Positions 23,046-28,863 of a stretch of 28,863 bases of DNA are shown in pieces (within the stretch, counting starts at the first letter, position 1; the number at the start of each line of letters is the position of its first letter). The notes under the pieces were generated by a model. That model was not told the origin of the DNA, made no database searches, and was given only the letters and a program-made list of their open reading frames with translations. The DNA comes from a virus. Made by a program: the position numbers and the translations under genes. The stretch is taken from positions 1-28,863 of the IMG/VR virus record IMGVR_UViG_3300025701_000040; one strand, 5' to 3'.

Positions 23046-24623
23046 ATGGAAATTAATAACCTATTAGAAGACGCTAGAGGAACCCACAAAGTAATGTTGG
23101 AAGACTCTGCAAAACTTGCTACAAAGTGGCAAGCTTCAGGATTATTGGAAGGATTAGAAGGAAAGAAAGCTTCTAACATGGCCGTAATCTTAGAAAACCA
23201 AGCTAAGCAAGTAGTTGCTGAAGCTAACACAAATACTCAAGGTGGTGCAGGCTTTACTGCTGGATCTGGTGAAAACTGGGCTGGAGTTGCTTTACCATTG
23301 GTAAGAAAAGTATTTGCTCAAATCGTTGCTCAAGATTTCGTATCTGTTCAGCCAATGTCATTACCTTCAGGTCTAGTATTTTATCTAGATTTTAAATACG
23401 GTGATGCTTCAGCTAACAGAGCAGATGGAGACAACTTGTACGGTAACGTAACAGAAGGTGCAACAAAAATGATCAAAGATGCAGATGTATCTGGAGGTCT
23501 TTATGGAGCTGGACAATTCGGTTACTCTATCAACAACACTTCAGGAACTTTTACTCCAACAGCAACTGCAGCAGGAACTTTAGCAGATGTAGGATTTGAT
23601 GCTGAATTCGCAACTGGATCAGTAGAAACAGTAGAAGTAGATTTAGCTGGAAAATCAGCTGACCTATTAGCTGCAAGAGCATTCGTACTTAAAGTAGGAG
23701 CTGAAATTGTATCTGTATATCCACAGTTTACTACAGTAGCAGGAGACAAAGTAACTTTTGTTACTGCTGCAGGTAAAGTAACAGGAGATGTAACAGTAAT
23801 ATACTCTAAGCAAACTAAAGATAACGACAGAGGAGACTTTGAAGCAGATTCAGACAGAGCAGTAGATACTTCTATTTCTATTCCAGAAATCGACGTTAAA
23901 CTACAAAGTGAGGCAATTGTTGCTAAGACTAGAAAGTTAAAAGCACAATGGACTCCAGAATTTGCACAAGATTTAAATGCTTATCATTCAATTGATGCTG
24001 AAGCAGAATTAACATCTTTACTATCTGAATATATCTCTATGGAGATCGATTTAGAGATCTTAGATATGTTGATCTTAGAAGCTAACACAACTGAAAGATG
24101 GTCTGCACAAAACAATAAAGTTTGGGCAAACGGAGCATGGTCTTCTGCAGGATCTGATTTTTACAATACTCAAGGACAATGGTTCCAAACATTAGGAACT
24201 AAAATCCAAAAAGTATCTAACAAGATTCACCAGAAAACATTAAGAGGTGGTGCAAACTTCCTAGTATGTTCTCCAAGTGTTGCTACAATCCTAGAATCAA
24301 TTCCTGGATATGCTGCAGCTACTAACGGTGATCAAGATCAATTCGCAATGGGCGTTCAGAAAGTTGGTGCTTTGAATAACAGATTCCAAGTTTATAAGAA
24401 TCCTTACATGACTGAAAATACAATCCTTATGGGTTATAGAGGAAGTCAATTCTTAGAAGCAGGAGCAGTATATTCTCCATATGTACCATTAATGATGACT
24501 CCATTAGTATACGATCCAGAAACCTTCACTCCAAGAAAAGGTTTAATGACTCGTTACGCTAAGAAGATGATCAGACCAGAATTCTACGCGAAAGTATTTG
24601 TATCTGATTTAGGTCAGATATAA
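23046..24623 (+). CDS. Major capsid protein, gp23-like
   Basis: The 525-residue precursor matches the T4-type major capsid protein (gp23, 521 residues) in size and motifs. The propeptide ends around VVAE-AN; cleavage after Glu59 would parallel T4 gp23 (after Glu65) and give a mature N-arm starting ANTNTQGGAGFTAGSG. Family stretches include WAGVALPLVRKVFAQIVAQD, VQPMSLPSGLVFYLDFKYG, the highly conserved KTRKLKAQWTPEFAQDLNAY, and the C-terminal YDPETFTPRKGLMTRYAKKM. The region of about residues 165-260 (Thr/Ala/Val-rich, beta) looks like a surface-domain insertion. It is followed by an intrinsic terminator, as expected for a very highly expressed gene. Confidence 0.96.
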   Translation: MEINNLLEDARGTHKVMLEDSAKLATKWQASGLLEGLEGKKASNMAVILENQAKQVVAEANTNTQGGAGFTAGSGENWAGVALPLVRKVFAQIVAQDFVSVQPMSLPSGLVFYLDFKYGDASANRADGDNLYGNVTEGATKMIKDADVSGGLYGAGQFGYSINNTSGTFTPTATAAGTLADVGFDAEFATGSVETVEVDLAGKSADLLAARAFVLKVGAEIVSVYPQFTTVAGDKVTFVTAAGKVTGDVTVIYSKQTKDNDRGDFEADSDRAVDTSISIPEIDVKLQSEAIVAKTRKLKAQWTPEFAQDLNAYHSIDAEAELTSLLSEYISMEIDLEILDMLILEANTTERWSAQNNKVWANGAWSSAGSDFYNTQGQWFQTLGTKIQKVSNKIHQKTLRGGANFLVCSPSVATILESIPGYAAATNGDQDQFAMGVQKVGALNNRFQVYKNPYMTENTILMGYRGSQFLEAGAVYSPYVPLMMTPLVYDPETFTPRKGLMTRYAKKMIRPEFYAKVFVSDLGQI

Positions 24624-24647
24624 GCACTAGCTTAGATTAATATTAAG

Positions 24648-24671
24648 AGAGGCCTTCGGGCCTCTTTTTTT
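24648..24671 (+). terminator. Intrinsic terminator after major capsid gene
   Basis: AGAGGCC-TTCG-GGCCTCT forms a perfect 7-base-pair stem with a UUCG tetraloop, directly followed by six more T residues. It lies 24 bases after the capsid stop and is the only textbook terminator I see in the window. Confidence 0.93.
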
Positions 24672-24677
24672 ATGTGC

Positions 24678-24685
24678 TATTTATA
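24678..24685 (+). promoter_or_regulatory. Candidate late promoter box restarting transcription for neck genes
   Basis: GCTATTTATAATAAAAT begins six bases after the terminator T-tract and 23 bases before the ATG at 24701. The terminator followed by a box strongly suggests a new transcript for the neck genes. Confidence 0.6.
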
Positions 24686-24700
24686 ATAAAATCTATATTA

Positions 24701-25846
24701 ATGGCTAATGTAACAATTTGGGATGGTAATGCGAATTTTAATTCTGGCAGTGCCACACCTTTCGGATTCTACGACAGTGATCTTGACTTTCAAAATGATG
24801 CTATAAAAGTAGCTAAATTCTGTGGTACTAGATTAGGGTACCCTTTAATGGACGTAGAACTACAAGATACATCTTTCTTTGCTTGCTTTGAAGAAGCAGT
24901 AACAACTTACGGTAATGAAGTATTTCAGTATAAGATTCGAGAAAATTACCTTAGCTTAGAAGGTTCATCAACTGGTAGTAGAATGAACAACCAATTAGTT
25001 GATCCAACTATAAGCAGGGTTATACAGATGTCTAAACATTACGGTACTGAAGCAGGAGTAGGAGGTAATGTTACCAAGTATTCGGGTTCATTAGATATTG
25101 TAGGAGGTAAACAAAGCTACGATTTAGATGCATGGTCAAAAGATAAAGGTATACAAGGAGGAATAGAGATAAGAAAAGTCTTTCATGAAGCACCTCCTGC
25201 TATTATGAGATACTTTGATCCATATGCTGGTACAGGAACAGGAGTACAATCGTTAATGTCAGCATTTGACTTCGGTAAATTCTCCCCAGGTATTAATTTT
25301 ATGTTAATGCCTACATCATATGACGTTCAATTACTACAAGCTATTGAATTTAATGATCAAATTAGAAAGTCAACATATTCTTTTGAGATAGTAAACAGTC
25401 AACTTACAATATTCCCAGTTCCTACTAATACAGGAAGGTTATGGTTTGAGTATTATCAAAATCAAGATAAGAATCAGGTCAATTATAACAATGCTTCTGA
25501 TGTTATTACCAATGTAGGTGAAGTTCCTTATACTAATCCTCAATATAGTAACATAAACAGTGTGGGTAGACAGTGGATATTCAGATATGCATTAGCATTA
25601 TCAAAAGAACTATTAGGATACATCAGAGGTAAATATACAACACTACCAGTACCGGGTTCTGAAGCTACTTTAAATCAAGCTGACTTATTAGCTGATGCTA
25701 GAACTGAAAAAATAGAGCTAATGACTAGCTTAAGAGAGATGTTAAACGCAACAGGTCGTGCAGCACAGTTAGAAGCACAAGCTAAAGAATCTGAAGATGT
25801 AGAAAACATCTTAAAATCAGTACCAATGGTAATATACGTAGGATAA
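24701..25846 (+). CDS. Neck / head-completion protein, gp13-like
   Basis: From ATG 24701 the product is 381 residues. An in-frame ATG at 24674 is rejected because the extension (MLFIIKSIL) would lie across the candidate promoter box. The N-terminal part (LDFQNDAIKVAKFCGTRLGYPLMDVELQDT, then CFEEAVTTYGNEVFQYKI) resembles neck proteins of marine T4-like phages, where an adaptor attaches to the portal. The centre is beta-rich; the C-terminal part (about 285-365) is helical (WIFRYALALSKELLGYIRGKY). It probably forms the head-tail connector. The stop overlaps the following start by one base (TAATG). The gp13 assignment rests on family resemblance and on the gp14- and gp15-like genes downstream. 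Confidence 0.7.
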   Translation: MANVTIWDGNANFNSGSATPFGFYDSDLDFQNDAIKVAKFCGTRLGYPLMDVELQDTSFFACFEEAVTTYGNEVFQYKIRENYLSLEGSSTGSRMNNQLVDPTISRVIQMSKHYGTEAGVGGNVTKYSGSLDIVGGKQSYDLDAWSKDKGIQGGIEIRKVFHEAPPAIMRYFDPYAGTGTGVQSLMSAFDFGKFSPGINFMLMPTSYDVQLLQAIEFNDQIRKSTYSFEIVNSQLTIFPVPTNTGRLWFEYYQNQDKNQVNYNNASDVITNVGEVPYTNPQYSNINSVGRQWIFRYALALSKELLGYIRGKYTTLPVPGSEATLNQADLLADARTEKIELMTSLREMLNATGRAAQLEAQAKESEDVENILKSVPMVIYVG

Positions 25847-26145
25847 TGAAATTAATTCCACTACTATTAGAGTTAGACTATAAGACATTTGAAGCTATGG
25901 TACAAATACAGTACGGTGAAGATGGTCCTAAGGGGTATGATGATGCTATTAGAGCTTTACCTGGTGTAACCACAGTAACATTAGCTTCTGAAGATAGTGA
26001 ATTGAAGGTAGCTAGATATAAAATAAAAATCATCACTCAAAAAGAAGCTATAGAAGCTTTTAAAGCATTTAAACTCAATATTAAAGAGAAATACAGTGAT
26101 ATAGTTTCAGTTAAGGTAGGAGAAGAAACAATTGAAGAAAAATAG
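25846..26145 (+). CDS. Small alpha/beta protein, 99 residues, in neck operon
   Basis: After the leader MKLIPLLLELDYK (L-L-E at 7-9) the protein reads as a small alpha/beta domain: a strand GVTTVTL, a strand ARYKIKIIT, a helix (KEAIEAFKAFKLNIKEKY), then a strand IVSVKVGEETIEEK. This is a ferredoxin-like order of secondary structure. I recall similar small proteins beside phage neck genes but no function. It is coupled to the upstream neck gene by TAATG and lies three bases before the gp14-like gene, so it is made with the head-completion set. It may be a minor head component packaged through its leader. Confidence 0.6.
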   Translation: MKLIPLLLELDYKTFEAMVQIQYGEDGPKGYDDAIRALPGVTTVTLASEDSELKVARYKIKIITQKEAIEAFKAFKLNIKEKYSDIVSVKVGEETIEEK

Positions 26146-26148
26146 CAT

Positions 26149-26634
26149 ATGAGATTCGGATCTGATAGAGATATAAGTTTAATGGTTAATATAGGTAGAG
26201 AACTTCTACATGATATCATTGAACAAGAGTGTTTATACCATAAAATTAGCTTAGAAGATACAGATGTTAATTTATACGGGGAATCCACTAGTAAATCTTA
26301 CTGGAATGCAGTTAAACTGAATTGTTTAATAACTAGAGGTGATCAAGTAATTAGTATAGATGATTTTGGACCAGATTTAGGTAGAGAAGCATCATTTGCC
26401 TTTATTAAACAAGATTTAGTCGATACTAAAGTAGTTCCAGAGGTTGGAGACGTAATAGAGTGGCATAACGACTTCTATGAAGTAGATACTGTAAGAGAAA
26501 ATTCACTTATGTTAGGTACTGATAATAATTATAACATTGGAACATCAACATCAGGCTTTGGACGTTCGATGTCTATCATAGTAGACTGTCATCTTACTAG
26601 AGCTGATAGAGTTGGTATAACAGAATCAAGATAA
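26149..26634 (+). CDS. Neck protein, gp14-like
   Basis: The 161-residue, mostly beta protein contains DVNLYGESTSKSYWNAVKLN, then DFGPDLGREASFAFIKQDL, then VVPEVGDVIEWHNDFYEVDTV. That order (GE-S/T box, acidic strand with F-x-I/V, PxxGD-I-x-W/Y, EV) resembles the central domain of T4-family gp14 neck proteins, which form the second ring closing the filled head. T4 gp14 is longer (256 residues), so this would be a reduced version. It lies between a small gene and a gp15-like gene, in the T4 order 13-14-15. No leader peptide is evident. The assignment is moderate. Confidence 0.6.
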   Translation: MRFGSDRDISLMVNIGRELLHDIIEQECLYHKISLEDTDVNLYGESTSKSYWNAVKLNCLITRGDQVISIDDFGPDLGREASFAFIKQDLVDTKVVPEVGDVIEWHNDFYEVDTVRENSLMLGTDNNYNIGTSTSGFGRSMSIIVDCHLTRADRVGITESR

Positions 26635-26635
26635 C

Positions 26636-27391
26636 ATGGACGAAAAGACACAAAAACAAAGAGAGTATCAAATTACTCGAGATACTGATTCAGTTAAGGT
26701 AAGTACGGTAGGTATACAGGATATAGATGAAGCTATTTTCTATTACTTCAACGAAGTACTAAAACCTCAAGTAACTCAGAACGGAAAAACTATAAATGTA
26801 CCACTAGTATATGGTTCTCCTGAAAGATGGGCATCAATGCAGAAGGATGGATACTATAGAGATAAGAATGGCAAGATGCAAGCCCCTATTGTAGTGTTTA
26901 GAAGAGAAAGTATAGAGAAAAATAGACAATTAGGTAATAAATTAGACGGTAATTCACCTCATAACTACGGTATATTCGAACAGAAGTTTAATAAGAAGAA
27001 CGCTTATGATAAATTTGATATACTAAACAATAGAAAACCAGTTAAAACGTACCATGCAGTAGCAATACCCGATTATGTTAATATAACTTACTCATGTATA
27101 GTATATACAGATTATATGGAGCATAATAATAAGATTGTAGAAGGTATTAACTTCGCTTCTGACTCATATTGGGGCTCTCCTGATAGGTATCGCTTTAGAG
27201 CAATGATAGATACGTTTACAACCGCTACAGAATTAGTACAAGGTAATGATAGGATAGTTAAAACAACTTTTAATATAAAATTATTAGGCTATATAGTTAC
27301 GGATGCCGTTAATGCTCTTGCATTTAACACTAAAAAATTCTTCGATAAATCAGAATTTAAGATTACTCAAGAAAGTTCAGGTAAGCTTTAA
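26636..27391 (+). CDS. Tail completion / sheath-terminator protein, gp15-like
   Basis: The 251-residue protein resembles T4-family gp15, which caps the sheath and tube and joins the tail to the neck. Shared features are an N-terminal helix (IDEAIFYYFNEVLKPQV), the strand NVPLVYGSPERWAS (gp15 proteins have a similar VPVVYG segment), and the mid-protein VVFRRESI. The C-terminal half has VNITYSCIVYTDYMEHNNKIVEGI, a beta-helix unit like that used in tail-terminator folds. It starts one base after the gp14-like stop and ends the neck block. Length is close to T4 gp15 (272). The identification comes from motif resemblance and gene order. Confidence 0.65.
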   Translation: MDEKTQKQREYQITRDTDSVKVSTVGIQDIDEAIFYYFNEVLKPQVTQNGKTINVPLVYGSPERWASMQKDGYYRDKNGKMQAPIVVFRRESIEKNRQLGNKLDGNSPHNYGIFEQKFNKKNAYDKFDILNNRKPVKTYHAVAIPDYVNITYSCIVYTDYMEHNNKIVEGINFASDSYWGSPDRYRFRAMIDTFTTATELVQGNDRIVKTTFNIKLLGYIVTDAVNALAFNTKKFFDKSEFKITQESSGKL

Positions 27392-27402
27392 GAGTTACCC
27401 CA

Positions 27403-27410
27403 TATTTATA
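27403..27410 (+). promoter_or_regulatory. Candidate late promoter box upstream of tail-fibre gene
   Basis: ACCCCATATTTATACTA lies in the 76-base gap before the fibre gene, 65 bases ahead of the ATG. A short inverted repeat, AGGTG-GTAT-CACCT (27415-27428), follows and could be a 5' leader hairpin. Confidence 0.5.
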
Positions 27411-27467
27411 CTAAAGGTGGTATCACCTCTGTTACATTAGAAAATTTAATAATAGAGAAAGTAATTC

Positions 27468-28863
27468 ATGGCAGGATTCTCCACAGAACTTTCAGGCTCG
27501 GTAGTATTTAACTCCGGTAGTCTGACTCAAGCAGCACTTGTACCGTCGCTTAATGCATTGGCGCTTACAGGTTCTTTTAATATAACAGGTTCTGAGTTTA
27601 CCTTTAACGGGACTAACGTAATGGACCGTATAGCTGCACTTGAAGCTGGTGGAACTGACAATGCATCAATACTTCCTCTTAATGCACACTCAGCATCTAT
27701 TAACTTATATACTGGTTCTCAGCTAGTAATTAATAATAACAATATAGTTGATAGTGCTTCGTTCGATAGTAGGATAGATACGCTGAGATCTAATACAGGT
27801 ACCAATACATCTGCTATTACAGACCTAGAAAACAAAACATATATATCAGCCTCTAGTCAAATAAGTGACTTTGGGTTTATTTCATCAAGTAATTCAAACT
27901 TATACTCAAGTTCACTCCAGCTATTAGAGGATGGATTTGTAACCGCATCGCTAACAGAGATTCCTGCCGGAACTATCTCTTCATCTGCACAGATAAGCGT
28001 ACTAGGTTACATTACAGCATCTGAATCAGCTTCGTTTGCAACTACAGCATCGTATATCTCAGTAGATAATATTGACGGAATAGTCAATACGAGTATAAGT
28101 TCGTCGTATGCTATCACAGCATCCTATATAGACCCGTTATTTATATCAGCATCTGCAGCAGCAGCAGGATTTGGAGAAGGAGGAGACATAATACCAGCAG
28201 GTACTATCTCTTCTTCAGCACAAATTACTGGATTAGGGTTTATAACATCATCTACTGAGTTCGATATACAAGCTATTGGTAGGATTAATGCTTATACAGC
28301 TTCTACTAATCCTAGACTAGATAATTTAGAGAATTTTAGTTCTTCTCTTGATGCTACTTATGCATCTGATAGTGAATTAACAGTTTTATCTAGCTCTATT
28401 GTTAATACAATAAGTAATTTAACTAAAACAGATATAAGTTCATTAAATACATTTACTTCTTCTATTCAAAATGAGGTAGATGCATTAACAAACTTTTCTT
28501 CTTCTTTAGACCTTACATATGCATCAGATAGTGATGTCACATCCTTATCTCAATCAGCTCATATAGCTAGATTAAATATTACATCATCTGTAATAGATAC
28601 TGGTTCGATTAATGATAGACTATCCTCTTTAGAATCAGTAACAGGATCATTTTCAACTGGGTCTCATACAAGTATAGGAGCTTTAAATAACTTTACAGCT
28701 TCATATTTAACAGATAGTGCTTCTTTTGATAATAGAATAAGTAATATATCAGTAGATACAAGCTCTTTAGACTCTAGATTAGATGATTTAGAAGCAGCTA
28801 CAGGATCTTACCTAACATCTGAAACAGATTCACAAACTATATCTATAATTGGCGATCAATTAA
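27468..28863 (+). CDS. Tail-fibre-like repetitive protein, 3' end outside window
   Basis: The frame from ATG 27468 is open to the right edge; 465 residues are visible and the gene continues. The product is Ser/Thr/Ala/Asn-rich with repeated units. PAGTISSSAQI followed by LG[YF]IT[AS]S occurs at residues 166 and 243, with a relative (ISASSQISDFGFISSS) near 126. NFSSSLD[AL]TYASDS occurs twice, starting near 289 and 342. DSASFD[SN]RI occurs twice, with coiled-coil-like L-xx-L spacers (RLDNLENF, RLSSLESV, RLDDLEAA). Such composition and heptad spacing suit a trimeric fibre shaft or a virion surface fibre. The start (MAGFSTELSGSVVFNSG) is typical of a globular N-terminal attachment region. No receptor-binding tip is visible because the end is missing. 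Confidence 0.7.
   Translation, partial: MAGFSTELSGSVVFNSGSLTQAALVPSLNALALTGSFNITGSEFTFNGTNVMDRIAALEAGGTDNASILPLNAHSASINLYTGSQLVINNNNIVDSASFDSRIDTLRSNTGTNTSAITDLENKTYISASSQISDFGFISSSNSNLYSSSLQLLEDGFVTASLTEIPAGTISSSAQISVLGYITASESASFATTASYISVDNIDGIVNTSISSSYAITASYIDPLFISASAAAAGFGEGGDIIPAGTISSSAQITGLGFITSSTEFDIQAIGRINAYTASTNPRLDNLENFSSSLDATYASDSELTVLSSSIVNTISNLTKTDISSLNTFTSSIQNEVDALTNFSSSLDLTYASDSDVTSLSQSAHIARLNITSSVIDTGSINDRLSSLESVTGSFSTGSHTSIGALNNFTASYLTDSASFDNRISNISVDTSSLDSRLDDLEAATGSYLTSETDSQTISIIGDQL

Noticed and set aside
24674-24700. Longer N-terminus for the gp13-like protein from ATG 24674
   Set aside because: It would put coding sequence across the candidate promoter box just after the terminator; MANVTIWDG at 24701 is a normal start.
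27415-27428. AGGTG-GTAT-CACCT hairpin as a terminator after the gp15-like gene
   Set aside because: Only five base pairs and no following T-tract; it lies after the promoter box, so it is more likely an incidental or leader hairpin.
1-28863. tRNA genes, CRISPR arrays, insertion sequences, attachment sites
   Set aside because: The gaps between genes are at most about 110 bases and contain no cloverleaf-like arrangement, regular spacer repeats, transposase gene or integrase; nothing supports these features.

Overview
The window is a dense, strictly plus-strand virion-morphogenesis block from a T4-like (contractile-tailed) bacteriophage. The T4-type proteins I recognise are the large terminase (gp17-like), portal (gp20-like), prohead protease (gp21-like), core scaffold (gp22-like), major capsid protein (gp23-like), probable neck and tail-completion proteins (gp13-, gp14- and gp15-like), and the start of a Ser/Thr-rich tail-fibre-like gene cut by the right edge. 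The DNA is A+T-rich, all three stop codons are used normally, and start codons are preceded by A-rich sequence rather than Shine-Dalgarno motifs. Together with an Asn/Tyr/Trp/Gly-rich protein of a kind I associate with Flavobacteriia at the left edge, this suggests a (probably marine) phage of Bacteroidota. The host assignment is inference.

Layout. 1-5008: the left-truncated aromatic/Arg-rich protein overlaps out of frame with a P-loop kinase. Then come a nucleotidyltransferase fused to two zincin-type metalloprotease domains, a HAD 5'-nucleotidase-like protein, a zinc-ribbon protein, a tail-anchored membrane protein and a small basic protein. 5021-6301: an unknown protein and a glycosyltransferase-like protein. 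6373-13127: a giant acidic 1296-residue protein, two virion-type proteins of unknown role, and a protein with a PD-(D/E)XK-like nuclease signature. 13131-16626: terminase and portal. 16655-19994: three genes in the position of the T4 core genes 67/68, the last encoding 766 residues with an EF-hand loop. 19996-24623: protease, a small membrane protein, an SGNH hydrolase, scaffold and capsid protein, closed by a strong intrinsic terminator. 24701-27391: neck and tail-completion genes. 27468-end: tail-fibre-like gene.

How it works together. The terminase, portal, protease, scaffold and capsid genes would build and fill the head. The neck genes close it and join it to the tail. Several accessory proteins (kinase, HAD phosphatase, nuclease-like protein, membrane protein and others) begin with a short amphipathic leader ending in [I/L]-x-E. 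That resembles the T4 internal-protein capsid-targeting sequence and the gp21 cleavage consensus. I infer that much of the accessory set is packaged in the head, trimmed by the prohead protease and delivered into the host. A recurrent intergenic box, TATTTATA, precedes gene blocks and is a candidate late promoter; it is the exact reverse complement of the T4 late promoter TATAAATA.

No tRNA, CRISPR array, insertion sequence or attachment site was seen. No gene-free stretch exceeds about 110 bases.
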